A stretch of 64,000 nucleotides of DNA from Sipunculus nudus (Eukaryota; Annelida; Sipuncula; Golfingiida; Sipunculidae). Positions 13,029 to 26,590 of this stretch are shown here, piece after piece. The notes under the pieces were generated by a model. It saw nothing but the letters and a program-made list of their open reading frames with translations, was not told the DNA's origin and did not search any database. Position 1 is the first letter of the stretch. Each line of letters begins with the position of its first letter. The position numbers were made by a program, and so were the translations under genes. The DNA lies in the NCBI GenBank assembly GCA_026874595.1, contig CM049313.1:77492659-77556658 (forward strand). Reading direction: 5' to 3'.

Positions 13029-14257
13029 GGTGGCGCCACCTGTAATTTGAATGAGAAACTATTCAAGATGTATACACAAGCAAATTTCAGGTGGAAAAGT
13101 CAAACCACTGCCGAGATACGAGTGATTTAATCCCACAGCAGACAAACAAATGGACTCTGTGCAAAAATGGCTGCAGGTGGCGCCACCAGTTTCTTGTATG
13201 ATAGAGAGCTATGCGAGATCCAAACGCTTGCATCGCTTCAGGAATTACGTCAAACTAGTCCGGAAATATTAGCATGGATATCTGCAGCATGAACGTGAAT
13301 GTAGGTGGCGCCACGTGTCATAAAATCAAGAAAGCTATCCAGGATGTATATACATGCCAAACTTCAGGTGAATAAGTCGAACCACTGCTAAGATATGAGT
13401 GATTTTAACCAAGTTCCAATAAACTGATGTTTGCCTGTGGCGCCACCAGTTTTGTGTATGATAAAGAGCTATGTGAGATCTAAACACATGAAAATTTTCA
13501 GGAAGATACGTCAAACCAGTCCAGAGATATAAGCATTGATGTCGGCAGCATGAACGTGAATGTAGGTGGCGCCACCTGTCATAAAATCAAGTGAGCTAAC
13601 CAAATGCCAAATTTTAGGGAATAAGTCGAACCACTGCTGAGATATGAGTGATTTTAACTCAAGTCCAATGAACTGATGGACGCTGAGCAAAAATGGTTCC
13701 AGGTGGCGCCACCAGTTTTGTAAATGATACAGAACTACGTGGGATCTAAACACATGCAAATTTTCTGGAAGATAGGTCAAACCAGTCCGGAGATATAAGC
13801 ATTGATGTATGCAGCATGAACGTGAATGTAGGTGACGCCACCTTTTATAATATCAAGAAAAGCCATCCAGGATGTAAACTCATGCCGAACTTCAGGTTAA
13901 TTAGTCAAACCACTGCAGAGATATGAGTGATTTTAACCCAAGGCAGACGAACAGATGGTTTCTGTGCAAAAATGGTTGCAGGTGACGCCACCTTTTTGTG
14001 TATGTTTTAAAGCTACCCAAGGGCTACATTTGTTTTAAATATTTTTTTTTATTGGTCAAACGAGTTGGAAGATATTTAGGTAAATGTGTCAAAACAGACG
14101 CACAGATGGACACACTGAAGAGAAAAAAGGTCAGAGGTCAACTCCGAATGGTTAGGCACCAGTTCACATGTGACCCAATAATTGGTGTAACTTTCAGAAA
14201 AATCGGTCCAGTAGTCCCAAAAGAGTTCTCCGGAAACGAATTGTAGGTGGCGCCACC
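13029..14257. repeat. Array of GGTGGCGCCACC palindromes, ~131-bp half-units (unit A)
   Basis: Perfect or near-perfect GGTGGCGCCACC palindromes occur at 13029, 13176, 13304, 13436, 13565, 13702, 13831, 13981 and 14246. The spacing is 128-150 bp, with one double gap. Two alternating half-units follow them: one with GCATGAACGTGAATGTAG before and TGTCATAAAATCAAG after, the other with GTGCAAAAATGGTTGCAG before and AGTTTTGTGTATGATA after. The composite period is ~265 bp. The array is repeated in unit B (23510-24738), and related partial copies occur at 45490-45930. Confidence 0.85.
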
Positions 14258-14739
14258 AGTCTTGTATACGACAAAGCTTTACAATATGTTTAAATTTGCC
14301 CAATTTCAGGCCGATATATCAAATTCCTCTGGATATGTTCTTTTTGCCAGGGAGGATTATTGGGACAGATGAACGGACAATTTGGTAGCATGTTTTTTGA
14401 GAAGAACATTTTTTGTGTTTTTCAACTTCTTCCCTATAAAATCTAAGAAAATGCAGTCAGCCAAAAATAAGCAAAATCCGATAGAATTTCTTAGTTGACT
14501 ACTTTTTTGCATAAAATTGGTGTTGCTAGCTCCTGCCCTTTTGAGATAACTTTGATGCACAACGGAAGACAAAGACGCCACATCATTGCATAAGCTCAAA
14601 GATTCGCTAAAAATGCAAACCAAGTTTTTTCAAACAGTTGAAAGATATAGTTCCAATAGTTCTCCAGATATTGTATGGACAGCAGACAGAGCCAGGTCGG
14701 TTGCCATCGCGTCATGAGTTTTTCCAACTTTCGCTAACT

Positions 14740-15525
14740 TTTATTTTTTGTTTAAAACCAACTTTATGCTTAAACATAAAAACATATTAGATTTTATAAT
14801 CACACGTGTATAAGTATGTGATATATTACCTGTTCTGTTGTATCCTTTACTACGCTATGTCTTAATTTAAAAAAAAATCGTAGAATTCTCACGTTATGAA
14901 ACACATTTAATTCACGTCTTATTCGGTACATATATGTTTGTTGCTGTTCCAGCGATGTCCTATTAGGATAAATTGAATTTCCAATATATTATGATAATAT
15001 TAAATATATTGGATATTTGCTCAACGTAAGGAAAATATATTAAAACTGTTTTAATATTTTAATGATATCGTAATTTATTAATGTATTTTTAAAGTCGTAC
15101 TCGGATTTCTTTTATCATATTGTAGTATGTACAATGATGTATTGTATTATATACTCATTACAAGCACAATCATAAGCACTTTAAATATATGCATGCAATG
15201 AAACTGCATTTGCCATGTGGCTCTAAACTGACCACATGTTGACCAGTGCGTCTCCGTGACTTCCGAGTTTTACACATTTGGACCGCATCCCGGCACTTCC
15301 GAGTGGCTTCCGAGATACTTCCGAGCACAAAATCGTCTATAACTTTCAGATTACAGAATGGATAACTATGATTCTTTATGGAATGATAGAACAGACTTTA
15401 TTCTATCAAAAGAAATTAAAATGGTGTTGATCTAGAGGTAATTTGTGCATGTTTTAGCACTTTATTTATGAAAAATCATTGGCTTCCGACTTCCGGCTTC
15501 CGACTTCCGAGTTTTACACACAGCC
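14740..15525. repeat. Third copy of the inverted-repeat arm, at the left edge of unit B
   Basis: Reverse complement of about 1671-2450. Unlike the arm at 4158-4857, it keeps the 2190-2450 segment (14740-14975). The short junction 14712-14739 links it to the end of unit A. Confidence 0.8.
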
Positions 15526-18500
15526 GTGTACATATGTTGGATTTTGGATGTTGATATACTATCAGCCTCAGTAGTTTTACTTCACATCGATAGTGATTTT
15601 TTTTCACACGATATAAATTGTAGATTTTTCTGTGAATTTATTTATAATAGATGTTTATTATATTGTATTCGTCTTCAAGTTTATAAATTTGCTGAGATAA
15701 TTTTCTGAATAACTTAACAACATGTTTTCCAAGAATATAGTATATGTTATTTACAATAAGCTGGTGCAGAACTTTGTTTGTAATTTGTATTCTATTGTTT
15801 CAATATTCACGGTGTCACAGACCTGTAATATACGCAATAAACTGTGACAGCAGTAATACCTAGCAGCTCCTTGTCTGTGAATGACTGGTATCTCAGCTGA
15901 TGTACAGCATGGCATCTAAGCTTGACATGCTGTTGACGTTCGCCTTAACAGACAGTATTCGACTTTCGACATCCTGGGCTTAGTCTGTCCCTGCACAGCC
16001 ATCCAGTCATTCTGTACTCGCATCAACGGATCTTTACGGATCTTACTCATCTCGTACCAAAACAAGTCCATTCGTACCCAACAATGTGGCACTTGTATAA
16101 CACTTCACGGTTGTTTTTAGCCGTATTGTGAATTTGCCCGTGCAAGGCCCTTAGGGAACCCTACTTTATCAAATAAATATTACAATAAAGATAAAACCTT
16201 TGTTAAAAGACAACAGACACTTATAAATAAACTTATGACAGATTTTCAGCGGTGGAAATTTTTTTAAAACAAGACCAGCTTGTTTTGTATTTAAACGATC
16301 AAATTAATAATATGAGTCAAACCCCCCAAAAAATTTCTCGTCCCTCTTCCCCAGATCCTCCGTCCCCATGCAAAATGCAGTTGAATTCATATTTGTTCTG
16401 TTTTAATTCAATAACAAAAATGGAAAATTACATGAGTATGATATCACAGTATCTTTAGGCTCAAAATGGAAATGGATCAGGACAAACAGGCCCAATGCCG
16501 CCATTCCCTATAAAGGCTAAAAAAAAAAATAAATAAATTCGCACATCTCAATAACAATTATATATCGAGTTCTTAACTTTAACTTCAGGCATGCATGCTG
16601 CATGGGAGCAGTTTCTCTAAATACATGCAAATACAAAGTCACGTACGGACTTGGATAATGTGGCGTTTTACGGTATATAATATACAAACTTCCGTATATA
16701 AGAGGAAACAAGCGGGCCTGGTTTTATCCTTGCTTTGTATCGCGGTCCCTCCGGCACTTTACTGATAAGTTAATTTAAAGCAGTTGTGTAAACCGATCAG
16801 GAAAATATTTACCGAATGCAGTTTAATAATTATCAATTCATCTTTAAAAATTCTCGTGAGAGTTTTTTATTGGGGCTTAACTTTCTTGAACAGGTGGACT
16901 TGTACCAGAAATATTAAAAAGTCGATGGTCTGATATCACTTCTTAATTCTTCCAATTTGTAAAATCCAAGTGCTATAATATGTCTTTTGTTGTTATAATT
17001 TTTTCATGTCGTTAATGAACTTTGTATTTTTTATGGGATGGACAAAGTAAGCCTTGGATAAAGAGCGCAAAATAGTCCATCTCCAGCCTCGCTTGCATAC
17101 ATGAAGTCATTCGCCGCGGGATCTGGCGTAAAGGCTAAACACAGTGCATGGCGCGGGCGGCATGCAAGCGTGCATCAAGCAGTTTCGCGGGAAATTCAAA
17201 ACACACTGACATTACCTTATATACTATAGTATGTATGTGAACATATGTATACATGAACATAAGGGCTCAGAGGCACAAATAGTCCCCCAGCCCATGCATT
17301 ACTCAAATTTGGGTATTTTCTGAGACATTTTTCCCTTGGGATCGGCTGAAATAGGATAATTCAGGATCCAATGGTGTCTTGTGTAATGGATGCAACCCAA
17401 CAAGAAGAAGCTGTTGAATGAGTCTTGAGATATGGGTGATTTTTTTGTAGCAGCAAAACAATTAACAATGGCACCAACTGTCTTACGTATGCCATAAATC
17501 TATTCATAATCTAAGACTGTGCAAAATTTCAAGCCGAGAGTGTTCAGCATCCTGAGATTAAATAGAATTACAGATGGCCAGTATGGAAAAATTATTACAT
17601 GCTGCGCCACCAGAGTTTAGTACATGATAAAGTTACCTGAGAGCTTTCTACAGAAATAAACATGAAGCAAATCTGTTGAATCACTCCTCCGATACAGGCG
17701 ATTATATGCATAAATGGGCCAAAATAGGTCTATTTAAAGTTAAGTTCACTCTCATGGTAAAGATCATGACCTTATTTTAAAAAGGCAAACAAGATTTTTT
17801 TGCAGGGACGCGATCGTATCAAAACCGAGGTATCCCCAGACTTAGAAGTCTGGGAATAAAATAAACCATTTACATGAATTTTATTTGTGTAAATGCATAT
17901 TTAAGTCACATATATTTTATTTCTCTTGCTCCGGGATACACGTGACCAAGGTATATGAATGATATAGTTCACATTTATTATGATCTCCAGACTACTTAAA
18001 GTTAACTAGAAGCACCATTTAACCTCAAAGAGAAGACACGACCACATGTGGTGCCATGTGCCGGTGAAATATCAAATAGCATTCATATGATATAATTGTG
18101 TCCGTCCAACATGGTAATTCTTTTGCACAAAAAATGATATTATGAAAATACATGATTTACTGTTCAGCAAAATTCAAAGACATATTAAATCATAATTTTA
18201 AAAACAATCATATTCCATTGAGTATCCATTTTATCCCCCTTGCTCAAATTAATGTGTGTACATGATGTGGAGGCTTCAGTTTTATTTACTGAATTATCGA
18301 AATTTAAGGGAAAACAACTATATAGTAGGTCTAACACAGGTGGCACCACCTGAAAGATACAATAACATGCTCATGATGTGACTAACATGTGTGTAAAAAT
18401 TAGTAGGGGGTTTAGAATTTCAAGTAAAAGGAGTGAGACGGACAGACGGATGCAGACCATTTTAGTTGTCTCCCCTCTTACGGCAAGGGACTAATAATTT

Positions 18501-19210
18501 TTTCCAATATAGTTATCACTAAATTCCCCTAGCTCTAAGGAATCCTTCCATATGATTTGATGGTTAAAGTATTCTAATTTACTGACTTATCTAAAGGAAA
18601 TTGAACAAAAGCCCATGCAGAGGCACAAATAGTCCCCAGCCCAATGCATAACTCAAATGTGTTTTTTATGTGACATGCTTTCCCTTGGCTGAAATAGGAT
18701 AATTAAGGACCCAATGGTGTCTTGTACAATGGATGCAATTAGACAAGAGAGCAGGCGTACAAAACGATTATCAGTGGCGCCACCTGTCTTATGTACACGA
18801 CAAGTCTATCAAATAATTCTTTTTCAATACAGTATTCACTGATTTCCCTTAGCTCCAAGGAATCCTTGCATATGATTTGAAGGCATAAGTGTTCTAATTT
18901 ACTTAATTATCTGAAAGAAAGTGAAAAAGGCCATTATGGAGCACAGAAAGTCGCTAAACAGGTGGCTCCATCCGCAGGTGATTATCATGTGCTGAGTTAG
19001 TGTGTAAAATTTGGAAACAAAAAACAAAAAAAACCATGCAGGGTCTTAGAGAAATGTGGTAAAAGAATGGGACGGGACGGAAGGCCGCCCGGCCGGCCGG
19101 TATGCTGGACGGACTGACGCGGATCTTTTTATTTAAGTAGTTCTCCTTCCTACGGCGGGGGGCTCATAAGAATATAATGGTAACGCGGTAACGGAAAAAG
19201 GACACTGAGA

Positions 19211-19774
19211 GCCCCCTCACACGAAGCGTTTCACTGTGCAAGCGACTGAACGCGACAGAGGCAACGTTTTCCCAAATGTTATCCCACGAAATCTTAAGAA
19301 TTTTTTTTCAGGGCGTGAAATTACCGCTGTACAAGCGGAATACAGATGTATTCTTTTGACCCCCCCAGTGATTTGCCGATTTATCCTGTATTTTGTATGC
19401 GATTTCTTAAGTTAACTATGGGAAATTGTACGCTTTGACACGTTTTCTTCGATTTACCTGTGATTGTATTAAATATTTTGAACACTGTCACAGCCCCCTC
19501 ACACGAAGCGTTTCACTGTGCAAGCGACTGAACGCGACAGAGGCAACGTTTTCCCAAATGTTATCCCACAAAATCTTAAGAATTTTTTTTCAGGGCGTGA
19601 AATTACCGCTGCACAAGCGGAGTACAGATGTATTCTTATGACCCGCCCAGTGATTTGCCGATTTATCCTGTATTTCGTGTGCGATTTCTTAAGTTAACTA
19701 TGGGAAATTGTACGCTTTGACACGTTTTCTTCGATTTACCTGTGATTGTATTAAATATTTTGAACACTGTCAAA
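19211..19774. repeat. 282-bp direct repeat dimer (unit B)
   Basis: Copies start at 19211 and 19493. It is the equivalent of 8734-9297. Confidence 0.85.
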
Positions 19775-20633
19775 ATATTTCAATCCATCACGTCTCTATA
19801 CACGCTATCACGCGGGGACTCCATTCTTCGATGTTTGTGTGCGAATGTATAGGTTGTCATGCGATTTAGTCAGACGTTTTTCAGACTAACAGAGATTTCA
19901 TGAACCCCATAGGAAGTCAAGTTAGAAGATTCTGGGTCCCAAGGTTACGATTTGTGCCCTGTTCACAGATGACTGTTTCTGGGAAGGTCTAAAAAATTGA
20001 GAAACAAAATGTGTAAAAATTAGAAACAAGCAATTTCGTTGAATCAATGTCCCCCGCTTTGGCTCTTTTTGTCTTTCATGCTTGATAAGCATATGACATG
20101 TTAGGAAAATCTTGAGGGCAGATGAAATCTTAAAACAGATCCATTATGACATGTGGAGACATCTGCAGGTGAACATAAAAACTAAAACATATTGAGAAAT
20201 AGGACCAAAATGCATTATGACATGTGGAAAAATCTGCAGGCAAACATAAGACGAAAATGCATTAAGATATTGGACCAAATTTGATAATTTTGTTTTTGTT
20301 ATTGGTCAGATAGACACTCCAAAACCAATCCCAACCAAGGTATGCACGATAGCAACCACTGACCCAAATTTTAATGAAATGGGAAAAAATTTAGGAGAGT
20401 TGTTGCACGGAAACAAAAAAAAAAAAACCTTAAGGGCGGACGGAAAGACAGACAAACCCAAATCAATGGCCCCCGCATCCACAGAAAGGGAGAAATAATA
20501 CAGGTGGTGCCATCAGTCTGATGAAACACTCCGTGATCAATATGCATGCAATGAATCATAGTGATCAATGGATTAGTTATTTAGATACTGCAGATTTCGT
20601 ATCATATTTTCAATTATTCTTGGGGGTACATAC

Positions 20634-21177
20634 TGGTACCCCGCTCTATTATGGCACCGCTGCTCTAGGCCAATCATAGAGACGGGCGTACAACGCCATC
20701 TTCAGGACTCCCGGCAGACTGGTTCCAACTCAAGTATGATTTATATATGATAAAAATAAGCATTTCGTTTGCTCAGAGAAGTTGTTAAAAGTTGGCTGTA
20801 CATTTCGTGTGACATTTATGATTAGATTAATAGGTATTGATAATAAACCAATGCCACGTACAGTGGAATATCAAGTATTCAGTATATCGTATGATTCGTA
20901 TCATATATACATCCATCAGTCAATTTTTGTGCAAAAACTCATTTTTCAATATTTGGAAACATTAAATAACTGAAGAAAGTAATTTTATAAGTAATCTTCA
21001 CGGATAATCAGCCAGGATCGCGAGAACTTCCATGACAATCGGTGTGAGCATACAGACTGGAGTTGGAACCAGTCTACAGGTAGGTCAGGAGTTGCAACTG
21101 GGAGTACTTAAGATGGCGTTGTACGCCTGTCTCTATGCTTGGCTTGAGGGCCTTAATAGAGCAGGGTACCAGTCTAG
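20634..21177. mobile_element. 544-bp TIR transposon (unit B copy)
   Basis: Same element and same GTACATAC flanks (20626-20633 and 21178-21185) as at 10156-10699. It was copied with the unit rather than inserted independently. Confidence 0.8.
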
Positions 21178-23509
21178 GTACATACGAGCCCCTTAGCTCA
21201 GAGGATATGGGTAACAGAGACCTAATTTCAGGTTTCCAAGGAGATCTTTCATGGGCCTTCCTGTATGTCAAGTAAGAAGATTCCAGGTCCAGCGGTTATG
21301 ATTTGTGCCTGGTTAACTACTGCTTCTTGAAATGAAAAAAAAATGCGTAAAAATTGGAAAATATACAGGTGGCGCCACCAGTCTGCAGGTACTGATGTAA
21401 CACTCCGTGATCAATATGCATGCAAATAATCATGGTAAACAATGCATTAGTTATTTAGCTACTGCAGCTTTTGTATCAAATTTTTAATTGTTCTGGGGGG
21501 GGGGGGGGGGGTACTAAAGAGCATAATAGCTCGGAGGATATGGGCAACAGGGACCTAATTTTAGGTTTCCAAGGAGATTTTCAGGGACCACATAGGATGT
21601 CAAGTAAGATGATTCTAGGTCCAATTGTTACGATTTGTGCCCTGTTAACGGATGACCTCCATATTTGAAGGTCTCAAAACTAGAGAAAAAAATGCTTCAA
21701 CATTTGAACCAAGGCCTACAGGCCTAATGCGATTCTGTGAAAGTTTAGGAGTATAAATGGAGGTTTATTTTTATATTTAATATTGATCCTCTTATGTCCT
21801 GCATATCTTCCTTAGTCATTATGATTTCAGCAAAATGGACGGTAAGTTTCGGACTTGGACATTTAAAAACTAGGATATATCAGTCAAGATTTTCGGATGT
21901 TCTATTTGGAAGGATTATTGGGACAGATGAACGGACAATTTGACAGCATGGTTTCAAAGAAGAACATTTTTTAATGTTTTTTAACTTCTTCCCTGTAAAA
22001 TCTAAGAAAATGCAGTTAGCCAAAAAATAAGCAAAATCCGATAGAGTTTTTTAGATGACTAATTTTTTGCATATAAGTTCGTGATGCTAACTCTTGCCGT
22101 TTTCAAGATAGTATGGGTTAACGTACAGACGACGGACGACGCCAACCATCGCGTAAGCTCACAGGTTCCCTAAAAATTGGTGATGCTAGCTCCTGCCGTT
22201 TTTGAGATAGATATGGTTAACGTACAGACGACGCAACGACGGACGACGCCGCACCATCGCATAAGCATACAGGTTCGCTAAAAATACAGGTGGTGCTACC
22301 AATCTGCATGAACTGATGAAAGACTCTTATATGCATGCAAAGAATCATGGTGATCAACACATTAATTGTTCAGTCACTGGAGCTTTTGTATTCAATTTTT
22401 AATTTTTCTGGGGTGTACTTCTGAGCCCATAAATCAGCTGATATAGGTAACAGAAACGTAATTTCAGGTTTCAAAGGAGATTTTTTCAAGGACTTCCCTC
22501 GATGTCAGGTAAGAAGTTACGCTAAATGGTTACGATTTGTGTCCTGCTAACGAAAAACCGCATTCTTGAAGGTCTCAAAATACAGAAAAAAATGCATGAA
22601 ACCCGAAAATATACAGATAGCGCCACCAGTCTGCATGGATCGATGAAAGACTCAATGATCAATATGCATGCAGAGAATCATGGTGATCAACACATTAATT
22701 GTTCATATAGTGGAGCTTTTGTATAACATTTTTAATTATTCTGGTGGGTTCTTCTGTGCCCCAAAGCGAGGAGCATATCGATAACAAACTTAATCATAGA
22801 GTCCAAGGAGATTTTTCATGGACCTCCATGGACGTAAAGTAAGAAGATTCGAGGTCAAGTGATTATGATTTGTGCCCTTTTAACGGATGGACAGACAGAC
22901 GGACAGACTACGGACCAAGAATAATCGCTACAGCTCATCTGACGGAAAGTCATCCGAGCTATAGCAATCACTTTATGTCCAAAGTAGCAAAAAGTGGTCT
23001 GAAACCCATAAAAAAGATTGCTGTGGCTGAAGGGAAGGGGGGGGGGGGGGGGGGGGGGGGTGGTGGTGGTCCGGATCCTCTGATCTCCTCCCCTGATGTC
23101 ACAGAGAACGTACACTATTTGCGCCCAAAACAAATGACACAAAGGCATTTTCTTTCACCCTTTTGCTAATTAATTAAGTGTCCAATAGAGGTGTTCTTTT
23201 TCATGTATGGAGGCGGGTTATTCTTGAACTCTCTTAAAATTGCCAGGTATTCATATGGACATGCACGTGGCTGCATGCCAAAAGGATGCAAACGTGCCAA
23301 TATGGTTGTGTTCTCCTGCACACCGTATACACGCTCACCCAATGTCTAAAGCTTACATTATTGAACTAAATACGGAAAGTCTACAAGCGACTACGTGTAT
23401 CCGCAAATATCAGAGTAGGACGGGTGAAGTGAAGTATGGATTGAGTGGCAAGGGGAAGTTGGATGTGTTACATATTAGCATTGATGTCTGCCACGTAAAC
23501 ATGATTGTA

Positions 23510-24738
23510 GGTGGCGCCACCTGTAATTTGAATGAGAAACTATTCAAGATGTATACACAAGCAAATTTCAGGTGGAAAAGTCAAACCACTGCCGAGATAC
23601 GAGTGATTTAATCCCACAGCAGACAAACAAATGGACTCTGTGCAAAAATGGCTGCAGGTGGCGCCACCAGTTTCTTGTATGATAGAGAGCTATGCGAGAT
23701 CCAAACGCTTGCATCGCTTCAGGAATTACGTCAAACTAGTCCGGAAATATTAGCATGGATATCTGCAGCATGAACGTGAATGTAGGTGGCGCCACGTGTC
23801 ATAAAATCAAGAAAGCTATCCAGGATGTATATACATGCCAAACTTCAGGTGAATAAGTCGAACCACTGCTAAGATATGAGTGATTTTAACCAAGTTCCAA
23901 TAAACTGATGTTTGCATGTGGCGCCACCAGTTTTGTGTATGATAAAGAGCTATGTGAGATCTAAACACATGAAAATTTTCAGGAAGATACGTCAAACCAG
24001 TCCAGAGATATAAGCATTGATGTCGGCAGCATGAACGTGAATGTAGGTGGCGCCACCTGTCATAAAATCAAGTGAGCTAACCAAATGCCAAATTTTAGGG
24101 AATAAGTCGAACCACTGCTGAGATAGGAGTGATTTTAACTCAAGTCCAATGAACTGATGGACGCTGAGCAAAAATGGTTCCAGGTGGCGCCACCAGTTTT
24201 GTAAATGATACAGAACTACGTGGGATCTAAACACATGCAAATTTTCTGGAAGATAGGTCAAACCAGTCCGGAGATATAAGCATTGATGTATGCAGCATGA
24301 ACGTGAATGTAGGTGACGCCACCTTTTATAATATCAAGAAAAGCCATCCAGGATGTAAACTCATGCCGAACTTCAGGTTAATTAGTCAAACCACTGCAGA
24401 GATATGAGTGATTTTAACCCAAGGCAGACGAACAGATGGTTTCTGTGCAAAAATGGTTGCAGGTGACGCCACCTTTTTGTGTATGTTTTAAAGCTACCCA
24501 AGGGCTACATTTGTTTTAAATATTTTTTTTATTGGTCAAACGAGTTGGAAGATATTTAGGTAAATGTGTCAAAACAGACGCACAGATGGACACACTGAAG
24601 AGAGAAAAGGTCAGAGGTCAACTCCGAATGGTTAGGCACCAGTTCACATGTGACCCAATAATTGGTGTAACTTTCAGAAAAATCGGTCCAGTAGTCCCAA
24701 AAGAGTTCTCCGGAAACGAATTGTAGGTGGCGCCACCA
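23510..24738. repeat. GGTGGCGCCACC palindrome array (unit B)
   Basis: Equivalent of 13029-14257 with the same spacing and only scattered base changes. Confidence 0.85.
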
Positions 24739-25191
24739 GTCTTGTATACGACAAAGCTTTACAATATGTTTAAATTTGCCCAATTTCAGGCCGATATATC
24801 AAATTCCTCTGGATATGTTCTTTTTGCCAGGGAGGATTATTGGGACAGATGAACGGACAATTTGGTAGCATGTTTTTTGAGAAGAACATTTTTTGTGTTT
24901 TTCAACTTCTTCCCTATAAAATCTAAGAAAATGCAGTTAGCCAAAAATAAGCAAAATCCGATAGAATTTCTTAGTTGACTACTTTTTTGCAAAAAATTGG
25001 TGTTGCTAGCTCCTGCCCTTTTGAGATAACTTTGATGCACAACGGAAGACAAAGACGCCACATCATTGCATAAGCTCAAAGATTCGCTAAAAATGCAAAC
25101 CAAGTTTTTTCAAACAGTTGAAAGATATAGTTCCAATAGTTCTCCAGATATTGTATGGACAGCAGACAGAGCCAGGTCGGTTGCCATCGCG

Positions 25192-26590
25192 GTGTCTGGA
25201 CCCCCACCTGGTTGAACTGAGTCAGAGTGACCTCTTGACTTGGCTGCTGAAAATTGGCATGTTGTCAAATGTTTTCAAACACAAAAAGCCTTTTTAAATT
25301 GGCTACACTGCTTTTTAAAGCTGCATTTACCCAATCTATTCTTATAAAACTGGCAGAACCCTACCATAGAATAATTCTTGAGAAGTTCAAACCAGTCAGC
25401 TTAAGTTTCATCATAAAATTGTGTATAAACTAGAAAAGTCTAAAATTACATTTTTGCTTGTAAAAATCAAGATCAATGTAGGTGGTGCTACCAATACCTT
25501 AATTTCAGATATGACATATGTAAAAAAAACATTGGCATAAAATGTGGTGACGACAGCTCCAGCCGTTTCTGAGATTTTAATTTTAGTGTGCTTTTTTTGG
25601 ACAGATGACGAAGTTCAACCTCCTTTAACTCGGCCATAAATCACCGAACTGGAGCCATTCAAACAAATTAGGGAGAGATTGTTCTAGGGATCATTTCTGT
25701 GAAATATTGGACAATTTGGCTGGACAGTTTCGGAGAAGATTTTTATATATTTTTTAACTTTTCTTGTATTAAATCTAAGAAAATCATTGAATCAAAACCA
25801 TTTGAACAAATTCGAATTATCAACATCTAAGGATTATTCATGTGTGAGATTAAACTTGACCCAGTGGTTTTTGAGAAGATCTTTGTAGCCACTGAGCTGA
25901 AATGGGCTGCTATAACATTTGACTATATTCAGCTTCCCATAACTCGGCCAAAAGTCACTGGACAGAGACCATTTAAATAAACTTAAGAAAACACTTCCCT
26001 AGTAGCATTTCTGTGCAGTATTAAACAATTTGGCTTTACGCTTTCAGAGAAGAAGTTTTTTGTAGCCCTCTGTATGCTTCAGGCACCGTTGACCCGTGTA
26101 CAAAAAGACAAATGCAGGTTGCGCCACCAATACCTCAGTTTCAGATATGACTCAAGTAACCAACATTTACATAAAATTTGATGATGACAGCTCCTGCTCC
26201 TGAGATTGTAATTTTAGCTTGCAGATGACTAAGTTCAACTTCATGTAACTCAGTCAAAAATAAAAAAAAAATGGAACCAGTCAAACAAACTTGAGACAGA
26301 TTGTTCCAGGAAACATTTCTGTGAAATAATGGACAATTTGGCTAGACAGTTTCAGAGAAGATTTTTAAAGCTTTTAAGCTTTTTCTCTATAAAATCTAAA
26401 TTTATGCAGATACCCAATAATAAGCTCTAGGGCACCAAGTTTCACGTGTCTTATTCTTACATGTTATTTGGAGCTGCTAGCTCCGACATTTTCTGACTTA
26501 CAGCCATGGACGGCGGATGGCCAGCCATGGAAGGCGGACGGATGACACCGCCCCATTGCATAAACTCACAGGTTCGCTAAAAATCTTCTA
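25192..26590. repeat. Degenerate tandem repeats right of the duplication
   Basis: Segments near 25478 and 26113 are direct copies about 635 bp apart (GTAGGTGGTGCTACCAATAC against CAGGTTGCGCCACCAATACC, then TTTCAGATATGAC). A third partial copy lies near 25880-26070. Common inner landmarks are ACTCGGCCAAAA, ATTTCTGTGAAAT, GACAATTTGGCT and TTTCAGAGAAGA. The stretch ends with CATAAACTCACAGGTTCGCT, the same tail as in the duplicated units. Confidence 0.7.

Larger units (their letters stand above)
4324..14711. repeat. Large tandem duplication, unit A (10.39 kb)
   Basis: Co-linear with 14972-25191 over its whole length with very few substitutions. For example, the stretch at 12759-13130 is identical in translation to 23240-23611. 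The offset runs from 10648 at the left edge to 10481 at the right edge. It drops where unit A has 228 bp (6703-6930) that unit B lacks, and shifts slightly where B has an extra ~34 bp. Similarity stops abruptly after the shared TTGCCATCGCG (14701-14711 and 25181-25191). The unit is a mosaic of dispersed repeats and contains no convincing gene. Confidence 0.93.
14972..25191. repeat. Large tandem duplication, unit B (10.22 kb)
   Basis: Direct copy of 4324-14711. Differences seen include loss of the 228 bp equivalent to 6703-6930 (junction near 17409), about 34 extra bases at 17170-17203, a 24-G run at 23037-23060 against 16 G in A, and scattered single-base changes. Sub-repeats correspond one for one: 282-bp dimer 19211-19774, 544-bp transposon 20634-21177 with GTACATAC flanks, palindrome array 23510-24738. 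No gene was recognised. Confidence 0.93.

Noticed and set aside
12759-13130. 123-codon ORF preserved identically in both tandem units (12759-13130 and 23240-23611)
   Set aside because: The surrounding non-coding DNA is equally identical, the ORF runs through a GGTGGCGCCACC palindrome repeat, and the product has no domain-like features.
13029-14257. CRISPR-like appearance of regularly spaced palindromes
   Set aside because: Intervening sequences are themselves repeated, spacing is ~130 bp, and the genome is clearly eukaryotic.
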